Of a stretch of 43,131 nt of DNA, positions 1 through 8,506 are shown piece by piece. The translations under genes were made by a program, and so were the position numbers. The stretch comes from Chloroflexota bacterium (GTDB lineage: Bacteria > Chloroflexota > UBA11872 > VXOZ01): the NCBI GenBank assembly GCA_012270555.1, contig JAAXIC010000004.1, positions 1-43,131 of the forward strand, read 5' to 3'. Below the pieces are notes generated by a model. That model was given only the letters and a program-made list of their open reading frames with translations, had not been told where the DNA came from and did not search any database. How positions within the stretch are numbered: position 1 is the first letter of the stretch; every line of letters begins with the position of its first letter.

Positions 1-26
1 TTTCTCAAGATATAAGGACGAACGGA
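1..26. repeat. Left arm of window-terminal inverted repeat
   Basis: The first 26 bases match the reverse complement of 43101-43126 at 25 of 26 positions, with the mismatch at position 22. The arms point towards each other, so both window edges run out into the same sequence. This suggests a dispersed repeat at which an assembly stopped. No transposase is visible next to it. Confidence 0.8.
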
Positions 27-153
27 AGGCATCGCGCAGGGTCTGATCTCCTACGATGAACGAGAGAGAGCAGTGTCGCCATTTGCATGTTGAAAAGAGG
101 CACGCAAATGAGCGAATGTAAGAGGGTAACGCGAGGGGCGCGTCGTTCGTCAT
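1..153 (-). CDS. Possible partial open frame running off the left edge
   Basis: A minus-strand frame stays open from an ATG at 151-153 to the window edge (51 codons, no stop). The last residues read FRSSLYLEK, encoded by the terminal repeat. The ATG lies inside a dispersed palindromic repeat (148-179), so it may be accidental. I do not recognise the peptide and no ribosome binding site supports it. It could be non-coding repeat sequence. Confidence 0.15.
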   Translation of the reverse strand, partial: MTNDAPLALPSYIRSFACLFSTCKWRHCSLSFIVGDQTLRDAFRSSLYLEK

Positions 154-179
154 TCCCGCGCAAGCGGGAATCCATCTTC
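148..179. repeat. Palindromic repeat, family E (short form)
   Basis: An ATTCCCGC / GCGGGAAT hairpin is flanked by CGTC and CCATCTTC. Two longer versions occur at 26010-26058 and 37369-37418, where a GC-rich mini-hairpin is inserted before the CT of the stem. It is a REP/MITE-like intergenic repeat. Confidence 0.75.
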
Positions 180-213
180 TCGTAAGATTCAAACCCTCAG
201 AGTTTCAAGTGAC

Positions 214-236
214 GCGGGACAAGCCCCCGTGCTACG
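214..236. repeat. Solo end of the MITE-like element (family D)
   Basis: The motif GGACAAGCCCCCG followed by a GCTACG-type end matches the right end of the element at 31615-31846. Another solo copy lies at 37321-37341. No full element is present here. Confidence 0.6.
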
Positions 237-292
237 GCATGCAACCGGAATCCGGATCGCCTAATGTAGCACTGAAGTCTCTGAAACGAGGA

Positions 293-1324
293 CTACAGCG
301 GCAGCGCAATCGCCTGACCGGTCTGCATGCTGCGCGTGACCGCCTCTGTGAATTCCATGTACTTCACGCCGGTTTCGGGCGGGGTGTGGGTGATCTTCTC
401 CAAGCCGCGAATGGCGTTGACGAACTCCTCTTCCACGCGCCAGGCGCCGGCCTCGTGGTCCGGGATGGGAATCTCTTCCAGGGCAGCATCGCCCTGCCTG
501 CCGCCGTAGAGGACATTCTCGCAGTAGCGTAGGGTGCCTTCGCTGCCAAAGAGGTACGCCTCCGGTGCGCCAGCGAGGCCGGTTACACTGGAGACCTGCA
601 TGTGCAATTGCGCGCCACACGCCATGTCGGCCACGACGTCCACGTGCTCCGGCACGCGCACCGCACGCAAATTGCCAGTTTCATCCGTACGCGTCGTCGC
701 AAACGTCTTGCCCATGGCCTGCACGCGGGTGGCCTCGCCGACCCACCGCAAAACGGCCTCGTACCAGATGCCCATGCTCATGATGTTGAAACCGCTCAGG
801 TCGAAGTCCTGCCGCCAGTGCAGCGACGCGTCGGCATCGAGGAAGTCACCGCCTACCCGCAGCTCGATGGCGAGCAGATCGCCCAGATAGCCTTCAGCGA
901 GCAGGCGCTTCAGAGTGGCGTCCACCCGCAGCGTCATGGGCGACGGCACTATTTGCACTACAAGATGCGGGTTCGCCTGAGCCGCAGCGTGCATTTCCCA
1001 GGCTTCATCCGCATTCATGGCCATGCGCGCTTCGCACAGCACGTGCTTACCGGCGGCCAGCGCCGCCAGGGTCGCCTGGCAGTGAAGATTCGGCCACGTG
1101 CCGATGACGACGGCGTTGGTGTCCGGCGCGTCGACCAGATCATTCCAGTTGTCGTACGTGGTGGAAATGCCAAACTGCTCCGCAGCCCGCGCGCTCGATT
1201 CAGGGCTGCGGTTGCACACGCTGACAATCTCCACGCCCTCGATTACCTGCAGACCGGGAATGTGTTTGCTGCGGGTATTTGCGCCCGCGCCGATGATGCC
1301 GACACGAATCGGTTCTGAACTCAT
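293..1324 (-). CDS. Gfo/Idh/MocA family protein lacking catalytic Lys and His
   Basis: Oxidoreductase of the Gfo/Idh/MocA family, 343 aa from ATG 1324. This start has GAGG nine bases upstream; a TTG at 1339 is the alternative. The N-terminal Rossmann motif GIIGAGANTR is intact, so NAD(P) binding is likely. The usual EKP motif is replaced by EAR (GKHVLCEARMA), and the usual D-G-x-H segment of the second domain reads SMGIWYEAVLRW, so both canonical catalytic residues are missing. The gene is monocistronic or follows the methylase on the same strand (36-bp gap). It may be a divergent dehydrogenase or a non-catalytic sugar-binding paralogue; the substrate is unknown. Confidence 0.88.
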   Translation of the reverse strand: MSSEPIRVGIIGAGANTRSKHIPGLQVIEGVEIVSVCNRSPESSARAAEQFGISTTYDNWNDLVDAPDTNAVVIGTWPNLHCQATLAALAAGKHVLCEARMAMNADEAWEMHAAAQANPHLVVQIVPSPMTLRVDATLKRLLAEGYLGDLLAIELRVGGDFLDADASLHWRQDFDLSGFNIMSMGIWYEAVLRWVGEATRVQAMGKTFATTRTDETGNLRAVRVPEHVDVVADMACGAQLHMQVSSVTGLAGAPEAYLFGSEGTLRYCENVLYGGRQGDAALEEIPIPDHEAGAWRVEEEFVNAIRGLEKITHTPPETGVKYMEFTEAVTRSMQTGQAIALPL

Positions 1325-1360
1325 TGTCGTTTGCCTCAATGTACTTTAAATGGAGACTCA

Positions 1361-2095
1361 CTAGCCCTCTATATCGCAGCCCAGGAAGACGCGATTCCGC
1401 TGGCGGCAAGCTTCCAGCACGGAGAAACTCCCCGCCGCCGGATCGATCACCACGTCTCCCGGATTGGTCACCGCCGCGATGAGCGCCCCCTGCAACTCTA
1501 CGGGCTTGCGGTGCGTCACCGCATCTCGCGGCACCGTCTCCGCCCACACATCCGGAATGTCGTGGATCATCCAGACGCCCTTGGCGCGGCGCGGCGTCTT
1601 TTGCAAGACCACCAAGTGTTCGCTTTTGCGCCGGGTGCGGTAGCCCATGCCGATGCGGCCCTTGTCCCAGGTTACGAGGTCAACTACCGCAAGTTTCGTT
1701 TCCGTGAGCCAGTGGGAGAAGCCGGTGCAGAGGTGGAACTTGTCCATCCACAGGAACAAGTGTCCGCTGGGCATCAGAGCGCGATCAATGCCGCGAATGA
1801 AGGCGGCTATCTTATCCTCGTCCATCTGGCGGAGCGCGGAACGTCCCCGGTTTCTGCTGCGTCCCTCATTGCCGTAGGACATCTTGTCCAGCAGGCCGCG
1901 GTACTGGGGATCGAGAAACGCTACCGGAAACTTGCCCTCAGGCAGGTGAGCGAGAAACTCCAAGCCATCCATCTGTAATCTGGTGTCGTACGCGAAGTGC
2001 TCAGGAAGCTCCAGCGCGGGCATGACCAAGCTGCGCACCGGCGAAAAGACCGAAGCGGCTTCGGTTTCCGGGTCATGCGGTGGTGTTTCTGCCAT
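1361..2095 (-). CDS. Solitary beta-class DNA methyltransferase (N4/N6 type)
   Basis: SAM-dependent DNA amino-methyltransferase, 244 aa. The catalytic motif IV comes first (DPQY, residues 62-65) and the SAM-binding motif I comes last (DPAAGSFSVLEA, from about residue 218). This is the beta-class order seen in CcrM/HinfI-type enzymes. DPQY replaces the common DPPY. The start is ATG 2095, with GGAAA upstream. No restriction endonuclease or specificity gene is nearby, so it looks like an orphan regulatory or phage-derived methylase. The target base and recognition site cannot be read from the sequence. Confidence 0.82.
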   Translation of the reverse strand: MAETPPHDPETEAASVFSPVRSLVMPALELPEHFAYDTRLQMDGLEFLAHLPEGKFPVAFLDPQYRGLLDKMSYGNEGRSRNRGRSALRQMDEDKIAAFIRGIDRALMPSGHLFLWMDKFHLCTGFSHWLTETKLAVVDLVTWDKGRIGMGYRTRRKSEHLVVLQKTPRRAKGVWMIHDIPDVWAETVPRDAVTHRKPVELQGALIAAVTNPGDVVIDPAAGSFSVLEACRQRNRVFLGCDIEG

Positions 2096-2315
2096 TGGCT
2101 ATTTTCCAACTGAGCTAGTGCTACGCTCGTGTCTCGGTCTCACACGCACCAATGTCATAAGGAGGAGTTGCCGCAGGTCACAAGCGCTATAAGCATTCTA
2201 CGATGCAAGACTCCTTGCAACAACCCAACGAGGCAAGAGTCAAGCAGGCCTTTCCCGTGAAAGTGCGTCCACGACGAGGGGTCTTCAAGCTAGGGCCCTG
2301 GCACGGCGCTGCACT

Positions 2316-2360
2316 CCTCTGCCGTTCATACTTCGACAAGCTCAGTACGAACGGCAGAGG
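2316..2360. repeat. 12-bp perfect hairpin (family B repeat)
   Basis: The arms CCTCTGCCGTTC and GAACGGCAGAGG (12 bp, perfect) enclose a 21-nt loop containing CTTCGACAAGCTCAG. Related copies lie at 14868-15012 and 41918-41973. It sits 20 bp beyond the stop of the PHP gene and could end its transcript, but there is no T-tract. The rest of the 2096-2380 gap shows nothing I recognise. Confidence 0.7.
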
Positions 2361-2380
2361 ACACAGTCTTCTACAACCAT

Positions 2381-3580
2381 TCAAGAGACAACCGGAAACC
2401 ACACCGGGCTCGACCATGCCGTGCGGCCGTCCTCCTGCACCGCGCGCACGTAGTAGTAGACCCAGTTCTCGCCGTTGCCGTTGCTGACGCTGGGGGAGAT
2501 CTTCTGCAGCCTCTCAAGCGAATCCGTGTCCTCTAAGACGCCCTCGTGATAGTAGTCGTCGGCGTAGAAGCGTTTCACGTCCACGCCGTTGCGGACGAGC
2601 GTCACCGTCTTAATACGCTCATTGCCGGAGACGCTGTACGCGATGGTGCGCGGCGTGTCGTCAAGGGCGGGACCCTCCGCGCCCATGGGCAAGCCGTTGG
2701 TCTCCGTCCAGAGCCCAATCTTACGGCCGGAGGCCGCAATGCAGCGCCGGGCGCGCAACGCCTCGAAGATGCCGTCGCGCGTTAGCTCCGTAACGTAAAG
2801 TCCGCCGAGACCGGTGCCCAAGGCGTTCATGCGGAAGCGACTCAGTCGCGCGAGGCGTTGGGAATTCGTTACGTTTGGCTGCTGGGTGTCGAAGTAATGC
2901 CCGCCAGCATGTCCAGTGTGGTTGTCGCCGCCGCCGATAACGCCGACGCGGTTGGCCTGCGCCAGACCGTCTTGGAGAAAACTGCCGGTGGCGCTCGGCG
3001 ACCAGTTGGGATCGCATTCATGGGGATTGCCTTGGTACTCGTAGTTGCCCCAAAGCGACGTCATCTCCACTACCGGCTCCCATTCTGCGCTGTGCTGCGA
3101 CCAGTCGTAGGGCGTAGCGTCACGGGCAAGATGGTGGGGGATGCTGAGAGCGGCATAAGGCAGGTCGGCAAGCTGCTGCCAGAGCTGGGAGAGTTCCGTC
3201 ACCGCCGAGCCACTGCGCAGGATAGGCGGCTCGTCGTGGTTGAAGATGGTGTTGCGGTGGCCCCACTGCCGGTCTTTGGGCGCGTTCCATTCATACGCCG
3301 GGACGCTCACGAAACGATCCGGCTCGTGGTACCGACGGTTGGCCTCGAGAATCTCCGCCCACTCGTCCTCCACGAGCATCCGGCCGTTGCCCGACCACGT
3401 GTGATCGGTCACCGCGCCGAAATCCATGCCTGCCACGTCCCGGGCATACCGATAGCAGTCCGCGGGCGAGCCGTCGAAGCCGTCGGGAAGCGTCTCCTCT
3501 CCCCAGTAGCATGAGGAGAAGTACGAATGAATGTGCAGGTCGCCCCAGACCAGGCGATAGTTTTCCGGTTGCTTCACCAT
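2381..3580 (-). CDS. PHP/DUF3604-like metal-dependent hydrolase
   Basis: Protein of 399 aa. It opens with a PHP-type metal site, GDLHIHSYFS, followed by GAVTDHTW, SIPHHLA and GGGDNHTG. These His/Asp clusters are typical of PHP-fold phosphoesterase-like enzymes and DUF3604 proteins. No signal peptide is seen from the chosen start. ATG 3580 is preferred because GGGAG lies ten bases upstream; the open frame continues 77 codons further but into low-complexity, non-conserved sequence. It is divergently placed from the PhyH gene. The C-terminal third (NERIKTVTLVRNGVDV) looks like a beta-sandwich. The physiological substrate is unknown. Confidence 0.8.
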   Translation of the reverse strand: MVKQPENYRLVWGDLHIHSYFSSCYWGEETLPDGFDGSPADCYRYARDVAGMDFGAVTDHTWSGNGRMLVEDEWAEILEANRRYHEPDRFVSVPAYEWNAPKDRQWGHRNTIFNHDEPPILRSGSAVTELSQLWQQLADLPYAALSIPHHLARDATPYDWSQHSAEWEPVVEMTSLWGNYEYQGNPHECDPNWSPSATGSFLQDGLAQANRVGVIGGGDNHTGHAGGHYFDTQQPNVTNSQRLARLSRFRMNALGTGLGGLYVTELTRDGIFEALRARRCIAASGRKIGLWTETNGLPMGAEGPALDDTPRTIAYSVSGNERIKTVTLVRNGVDVKRFYADDYYHEGVLEDTDSLERLQKISPSVSNGNGENWVYYYVRAVQEDGRTAWSSPVWFPVVS

Positions 3581-3854
3581 AGAACGCTCACTCCCACGCT
3601 GCTCCAAGATTCCATACACTATTGTACGTTTTCTCTCTGCCGTATGCAGTGGGGTAGCGGAAAGAGCAACCCGCAGGCGCAGGCATAGTCTTATTGCAGG
3701 TGACGGAGTAAGATACAAGCTGTGGCAGTTTGAACTCACGGCAGGGATTGCATGGGATAAGACTCGCCACGGTGATTCCTTGCATATTGTGTACATACCC
3801 GCAAAGCGCAACCGCGTAGCGCAAGACTCTACCGCAGACGAAAGGAACGGCAGG

Positions 3855-4682
3855 ATGTTCGATCAAGCGTTCAAAGATACGTTCGAGCAGCAGGGCTATG
3901 TGGTCGCGCACGGCTTATTCCCGCCCGACGAGGTAGCGGCGCTGACCGATCACTATATGCACTTGCGGCAGAGCGGCAGCTACAAGGGTGATTCTGCCGG
4001 TGTGGAGGCGCCGAACGGCGATCCGGCGGCAGACCCTCTCAAGCAGTTCCCCCGCATGATTCACATGCACCGCTGGGACGACTTGAGCCTGCAATGGATG
4101 CTGGACCCGCGCTTTCGTGACGGTCTGGCAACGCTCCTGGGCGCGGATCCGTTCGCGGTGCAGACCATGATCTACTTCAAGCCGCCCGGCGCGCGTGGGC
4201 AAGCCCTGCACCAGGACCAGTTCTATTTGCAAGTGCAACCCGGCACGTGCATGGCGGCCTGGCTGGCGCTCGATGACTGCGATGAGGCGAACGGCTGCCT
4301 GCAGGTGGTGCCCGGCAGTCACACGCTGCCGGAACTCTGCACGGAAGAAGCCGACACCTCCCAGAGCTTCACGGACGTCACGGTGCCTCTGCCGGAACAG
4401 GTGCACACCGTGCCGGTGCTGATGAAAGCCGGTGACGTGCTCTTCTTCAACGGCCAACTGATCCACGGCAGCTTTCCGAATCAGACCACCGACCGTTTTC
4501 GTCGCTCACTCATCGGCCACTACATCATGGGCAGCGCCGAGAAAGTCTCGAAGTACTACCATCCGGTATTGCGCATGGACGGCAGCGTGGTAGAGCTTGG
4601 CAACAGCGAGCGTGGCGGCCCCTGCGGCGTGTGGGTTGAGGAGGACGGACGGCCGGTGGTGGAGATGGCGGTTGGAGAGTAG
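3855..4682 (+). CDS. Phytanoyl-CoA dioxygenase (PhyH) family protein
   Basis: Fe(II)/2-oxoglutarate-dependent dioxygenase of 275 aa. The iron-binding HxD is in HQDQFY and the distal His in GQLIHGS; a downstream RRSLIGHY segment could supply the 2-oxoglutarate-binding Arg. Start ATG 3855 has AGGAACGGCAGG directly upstream; an earlier in-frame ATG at 3780 would add a poorly conserved 25-residue extension. The gene converges on cdsA with only 9 bp between stop codons and no visible terminator. PhyH proteins hydroxylate lipids or small metabolites, and the substrate here cannot be assigned. Confidence 0.9.
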   Translation: MFDQAFKDTFEQQGYVVAHGLFPPDEVAALTDHYMHLRQSGSYKGDSAGVEAPNGDPAADPLKQFPRMIHMHRWDDLSLQWMLDPRFRDGLATLLGADPFAVQTMIYFKPPGARGQALHQDQFYLQVQPGTCMAAWLALDDCDEANGCLQVVPGSHTLPELCTEEADTSQSFTDVTVPLPEQVHTVPVLMKAGDVLFFNGQLIHGSFPNQTTDRFRRSLIGHYIMGSAEKVSKYYHPVLRMDGSVVELGNSERGGPCGVWVEEDGRPVVEMAVGE

Positions 4683-4691
4683 GGTTTGGGC

Positions 4692-5600
4692 TTACTGCGC
4701 CCCGAGCTGCAGGCTGGCCCAGATCAGGGCCACGTAGAACATAAACGGCCCGGTGAAGAGCAGGCTGTCAATGCGGTCTAGGACGCCGCCGTGGCCGGGG
4801 ATAAGACTGCCCGACTCTTTCGCGTCCGCCCCGCGCTTGAGCAGCGATTCCACCAGATCGCCAAGTTGCGCTACCACCGCGGTGGCAAGTCCGATGAGTC
4901 CCGCCAGTATCGGGCTGAGCGGAAATGGGGTGAATTGCGCGTAAAGGGCCGCAGCCGTGACCGCGATGAATGCGCCGCCGAGGGTGCCTTCCAGGGTCTT
5001 ACCGGCGCTCAGGTGCTGGAAGACGCGCCGCTTGCCGATGCTTCTGCCGACGAGATACGCTCCGGTGTCATAGGCCCACGTGACCACAAGGGCAAAGATC
5101 AGCCACAGTTCGCCCCGCACGTAGATGTAATCGCGCAGCGCGACGGTGTGGCCCAGCAGCCAGCCCACGTACATCGCGCCCGCCACCGCCATGCCCCAGC
5201 CGGTGAACGCCTGGGCGTAACCGTCGCCTCGGGGCAGCAACAGCACCCATAGCGAGCACAGCACAATCAACGTAAAGAAGAGCGGCGGGAGTATCACCAA
5301 CTCGGCATAGCCTGCCCAGATCAGGCTGTAGGGCCACAAGAAGAAGCCGAGGGTAAGCGCGCCGGCGGTGATCCGATGCACCGCAAGCCCCATGCCGCGC
5401 ACGAGATTGACGAATTCCCACAGCGCAAGCCCGCCAAGCAGGAGCATGCCTATGAGCAGCCAGGGGTTGCCGAAATAGGCGAGGGCCAGCAAGAGGGGAG
5501 CGTAAACCACCGCCGACAGCGCGCGGATCACAAGATCCTGCCAGCCCGTGCGTTGCGCTGCGCGGCTCTTCGCGCCGCGCCTATTGCTTCGCTTTGCCAT
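4692..5600 (-). CDS. cdsA: Phosphatidate cytidylyltransferase
   Basis: CDP-diglyceride synthase, 302 aa, an integral membrane enzyme making CDP-diacylglycerol from phosphatidate and CTP. Many hydrophobic helices precede the C-terminal signature SLLKRGADAKESGSLIPG followed by HGGVLDRIDS. The family signature normally has K-D-x-G; here it is K-E-S-G, a conservative change at a metal/substrate position. The start overlaps the end of uppS by 20 bp, which suggests translational coupling. It is the last gene of the rpsB block; dxr, the usual next gene, is absent. Confidence 0.95.
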   Translation of the reverse strand: MAKRSNRRGAKSRAAQRTGWQDLVIRALSAVVYAPLLLALAYFGNPWLLIGMLLLGGLALWEFVNLVRGMGLAVHRITAGALTLGFFLWPYSLIWAGYAELVILPPLFFTLIVLCSLWVLLLPRGDGYAQAFTGWGMAVAGAMYVGWLLGHTVALRDYIYVRGELWLIFALVVTWAYDTGAYLVGRSIGKRRVFQHLSAGKTLEGTLGGAFIAVTAAALYAQFTPFPLSPILAGLIGLATAVVAQLGDLVESLLKRGADAKESGSLIPGHGGVLDRIDSLLFTGPFMFYVALIWASLQLGAQ

Positions 5601-6453
5601 TCCGGCTGCTGACGAGGCCGTCGCTTCCAGCGGAATCTTCGCCTACGGCGCAGTCGTCGCTTCCAGCGCAGTCGTCGCTTCCAGCGTAGTCGTCGCCTCC
5701 GGCAAGTCCGCCGAATTTGCGCTCGCGGCGGCTGTAGTTTGTGAGTGCGGCGTAGAACTCCTCGCGTCCGAAATCCGGCCAGTAGACCTGCGCCGCGTAG
5801 TACTCGGCGTAGGCGGCTTGCCAAAGCAGGAAATTGGAGAGCCGCATTTCGCCGGCCGTGCGGATAACCAGATCGGGGTCAGGCAAATCGCGGGTATAGA
5901 GATGCCGCGTAATTGTCGCTTCGGAGATGCGGGAAGCAGGCACGCCTTCCGCGACGATCTCTCGCACGGCATCGACGATTTCGCTGCGCCCGCCGTAGTT
6001 GAAGGCGAAGTTTATCGTGAGCCGGTCGTTGCCGCGCGTCGCTGCCTCAAGCTGGTCAATCGCCACCTGCAAGGTGGAAGGCACAGCGTCACGCCGTCCG
6101 ATGGAGCGAACTTGGATCTCGTTTTCCATGATCGCGCCCTGTTCGCGTTCGATTGAATCTTCGAGGAGCGTCATGAGCCCGCTGACTTCCGCCTCGGGGC
6201 GCGCCCAGTTTTCCGTGGAGAACGCATAGAGCGTGAGGACCTTGACGCCGAATTCCACCGCTGCCTCCGCCACTTCGCGCACGCAGCGCGCGCCCGCGCG
6301 ATGTCCCTCCAAACGCGGCAGTCCGCGCTGCGCCGCCCACCGACCGTTGCCGTCCATCACAATGCCGACGTGGACGGGCGTTACGGGCAGCGGGGGAAGT
6401 TCCTCTGCCACTTCGGGGGCAGTCTTCAGCGATTTGGCAGGTGTCGGTTCCAT
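5581..6453 (-). CDS. uppS: Isoprenyl diphosphate (undecaprenyl-PP type) synthase
   Basis: cis-Prenyltransferase of 290 aa that makes the polyprenyl carrier lipid for cell-wall sugars. Visible motifs are HVGIVMDGNGRWA, GHRAGA, TLYAFSTENW, the C-terminal DPDLVIRTAGEMRLSNFLLW and AEYYAAQVYWPDF. The catalytic core ends near FGGLAGG, and a tail of about 35 residues follows, built from six-residue GSDDxA repeats. In DNA this is an 18-bp unit repeated three times at 5648-5701. The family does not need such a tail. An N-terminal extension of about 25 residues (APEVAEELPPLPVTP) is also present. Confidence 0.95.
   Translation of the reverse strand: MEPTPAKSLKTAPEVAEELPPLPVTPVHVGIVMDGNGRWAAQRGLPRLEGHRAGARCVREVAEAAVEFGVKVLTLYAFSTENWARPEAEVSGLMTLLEDSIEREQGAIMENEIQVRSIGRRDAVPSTLQVAIDQLEAATRGNDRLTINFAFNYGGRSEIVDAVREIVAEGVPASRISEATITRHLYTRDLPDPDLVIRTAGEMRLSNFLLWQAAYAEYYAAQVYWPDFGREEFYAALTNYSRRERKFGGLAGGDDYAGSDDCAGSDDCAVGEDSAGSDGLVSSRNGKAKQ
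5648..5701. repeat. Three 18-bp tandem repeats inside uppS
   Basis: Units start at 5648, 5666 and 5684. The first two are identical and the third has three changes. On the coding strand each encodes GSDDxA, giving uppS an acidic C-terminal tail. The in-frame length makes slippage without frameshift possible. Confidence 0.85.
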
Positions 6454-6487
6454 CGCTCGTACTCAGTCAACCTAGGTCTGATGTTTC

Positions 6488-6548
6488 GCCCTCACCCCCG
6501 TATCGAGTACGGGGCAAGCTCTAGCCCTCTCCCCCAGGAGAGGGAACA
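6488..6548. repeat. Family C palindrome with nested 24-bp module
   Basis: A CCCTCACC...CTAGCCCTCTCCC / GGAGAGGGA repeat is interrupted at 6497-6520 by a palindromic module with arms CCCGTA and TACGGGG ending in CAAGCT. The element lies between frr and uppS, inside the housekeeping operon. The same module interrupts a different repeat at 41012-41035. Confidence 0.8.
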
Positions 6549-6591
6549 CATTCGGAGCCTTTGTATCTGCCAAACCCATCTAAATGCGTTA

Positions 6592-7149
6592 CTAGATGGT
6601 CAAAATCTCTTCTTCTTTTTCGGCAAGCACGGCATCGACGCGTTCTATCTCGGCGTCAGTAAGCTTCTGCAACTCGCCCTGCGCCCGGCGGACATCGTCC
6701 TCGGAGACACTGCCGCTCTTTTGCTGCTTGCGCATTTCGTCCTGCGCGGAACGCCGGCTGTTGCGAATGGCAACGCGGGCCTCTTCAGCGCGTTGCCGGA
6801 CCATCTTGGCGAGCTCTTGACGCCGTTCCGCCGTGGGTTGGGGCAACGCGATACGGATAACGGTGCCGTCGTTGTTGGGAGTGATGCCGAGCTCCGACTT
6901 CAGGATCGCCCGTTCGATAGCCGGAATGGACTGCTTGTCCCAGGGCTGAATGACGATGAGCCGCGGCTCAGGCACAAGGATGGTAGAGACCTGGTTAAGG
7001 GGCATCTCCGTGCCGTAGTATTCAACCGCAATTTCCTCGACGAGCGCGGTGGAAGCCCTACCGGTACGAATACGGGCAATATCGCGTTGCAGCGCCTCCG
7101 TAGCCAGGCCCATGGTGATTTCTGTGTCCTCAAGAATTGGCTCCAGCAT
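6592..7149 (-). CDS. frr: Ribosome recycling factor
   Basis: RRF, 185 aa, the normal family length. With EF-G it splits post-termination ribosomes. Typical segments are [10 protein letters not shown] near residue 30, [14 protein letters not shown], and the C-terminal coiled helix [19 protein letters not shown] 7149 overlaps the 3' end of pyrH by 20 bp, so the two are probably coupled. A 138-bp gap with a palindromic repeat separates it from uppS. Confidence 0.97.
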   Translation of the reverse strand: MLEPILEDTEITMGLATEALQRDIARIRTGRASTALVEEIAVEYYGTEMPLNQVSTILVPEPRLIVIQPWDKQSIPAIERAILKSELGITPNNDGTVIRIALPQPTAERRQELAKMVRQRAEEARVAIRNSRRSAQDEMRKQQKSGSVSEDDVRRAQGELQKLTDAEIERVDAVLAEKEEEILTI

Positions 7150-7876
7150 CGTCCCTCTCTCCTATCAGGGTCCCAACTGGTTCTCCTTGCAGCAACCGTT
7201 CCAATGCGCCGGCATTCTCCAGCTTGAACACGGCAATTGGCAGGTCATTCTCCATACAGAGCGAGATGGCGGTGCTGTCCATCACCTTCAAGCCCATGTT
7301 CAATGCGTCGAGGTACGAAAGGTAGTCGAATTTCCTGGCGTGCGGATTGACGATGGGATCGCTCTCGTATGCGCCGTCAACCTTCGTGGCCTTTATCAGG
7401 ACTTCAGCGTTGATCTCCATGGCCCGCAGCGCGCCCGCCGTGTCGGTGGTGAAGAAGGGATTCCCCGTCCCCGCGCTGAAGATGACGACCCGGTCCTGTT
7501 CCAGATGGTCGATGGCGCGCGCGCGGATGTACGGTTCGGCCACTTCACGCATCTCGATTGCCGTCTGGACTCGCGCGTCCAAGCCTTCCCGTGCGACAGC
7601 ATCCTGGAGCGCCAAGGCATTTATGACCGTAGCCAGCATGCCCATGTAGTCGGCGGTCGCGCGATCCATGCCCTGGTCGGCGGCCAACTCGCCCCGCCAG
7701 ATATTGCCCCCACCGATTACTACACCAATCTGTACGCCTAGGCGACGAGCGGAGGCAATCTGCTTGGCGATGTCGCGTGCGATAGCGAGATCTATGCCAT
7801 ACTCGCCCTTCCCTTTGCCCATAAGCGCCTCGCCACCGATTTTCAGCAGCACGCGCTTATAGCGTAGCTGTGCCAT
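7130..7876 (-). CDS. pyrH: UMP kinase
   Basis: Bacterial hexameric UMP kinase, 248 aa, converting UMP to UDP in pyrimidine synthesis. It shows the amino-acid-kinase N-terminus [12 protein letters not shown], the [12 protein letters not shown] loop, [15 protein letters not shown] and [11 protein letters not shown]. Start ATG 7876 has AAGAGG a few bases upstream. It is the first gene after the intrinsic terminator that follows tsf, so its expression depends on readthrough or on an unrecognised promoter in the 73-bp gap. Confidence 0.97.
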   Translation of the reverse strand: MAQLRYKRVLLKIGGEALMGKGKGEYGIDLAIARDIAKQIASARRLGVQIGVVIGGGNIWRGELAADQGMDRATADYMGMLATVINALALQDAVAREGLDARVQTAIEMREVAEPYIRARAIDHLEQDRVVIFSAGTGNPFFTTDTAGALRAMEINAEVLIKATKVDGAYESDPIVNPHARKFDYLSYLDALNMGLKVMDSTAISLCMENDLPIAVFKLENAGALERLLQGEPVGTLIGERDDAGANS

Positions 7877-7922
7877 GGGTCCTCTTTGCTGGTGCAGCGC
7901 CGGTTCGCCAGCGCCTATTCAG

Positions 7923-7947
7923 AAAAAGCACGCGTCTTTCGCGTGCT
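7923..7947 (-). terminator. Intrinsic terminator after tsf
   Basis: On the minus strand an 8-bp perfect stem (AGCACGCG / CGCGTGCT) with a 5-nt loop is followed directly by a run of five T. It begins three bases beyond the tsf stop codon. It probably limits transcription from the rpsB promoter into pyrH-frr-uppS-cdsA. Confidence 0.85.
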
Positions 7948-7949
7948 CT

Positions 7950-8456
7950 CTACAGGCCCCGCTCGTAGCGGCAGAAGCGCCGCACGACGATGTTCTCGCC
8001 GGTTTTCGCAATGGTCTGCTTGACGAGGTCGGCAACGGTCAATGACGGATCACGCACAAAAGGCTGGGAAAGCAACACGGTCTCTTCAGCATTCCCCTCG
8101 TAGTCTTCCGGCAAGTCGTCTTCGCTCACGAATTCCGGACTCATGCCGGCAACGTGCAAGGCGATTTCGTGGACGAGATGCTGAAATTCTTCCGTGCGTG
8201 CCACAAAGTCCGTCTCGCAGTTCACTTCTACCAGCACGCCGACACGCCCGTCGCCGTGGATATACGAGTGCACCAAGCCCTGCGACGCCTCTCTGTCCGC
8301 GCGTTTCTCCGCTTTCGCCAGTCCTTGCTCGTCCAGCAGCTTCTTGGCGGCTGCATGGTCTCCATTAGCTTCTTCCAGAGCCCGCTTGCAGTCCATAATC
8401 CCTGCGCCGGTTTCCTCGCGCAGCGACTTGATGTCCGTAATTGTCACCGTTGCCAT
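7950..8456 (-). CDS. tsf: Elongation factor Ts (short form)
   Basis: Nucleotide exchange factor for EF-Tu, 168 aa. It has the N-terminal UBA-like domain (ITDIKSLREETGAGIMDCK) and the EF-Tu contact CETDFVARTEEF. It lacks the second core subdomain and long coiled coil of the roughly 280-aa E. coli type, as in other short EF-Ts proteins (Thermus, Chloroflexota). It ends QTIAKTGENIVVRRFCRYE, the usual end of the short form, so it is complete. It follows rpsB by 50 bp and is followed immediately by a terminator. Confidence 0.96.
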   Translation of the reverse strand: MATVTITDIKSLREETGAGIMDCKRALEEANGDHAAAKKLLDEQGLAKAEKRADREASQGLVHSYIHGDGRVGVLVEVNCETDFVARTEEFQHLVHEIALHVAGMSPEFVSEDDLPEDYEGNAEETVLLSQPFVRDPSLTVADLVKQTIAKTGENIVVRRFCRYERGL

Positions 8457-8506
8457 TTGTTGGAATCTAACTCCCTTTACCTAGTAGCGTTTCTCAGTTC
8501 AGCGGC

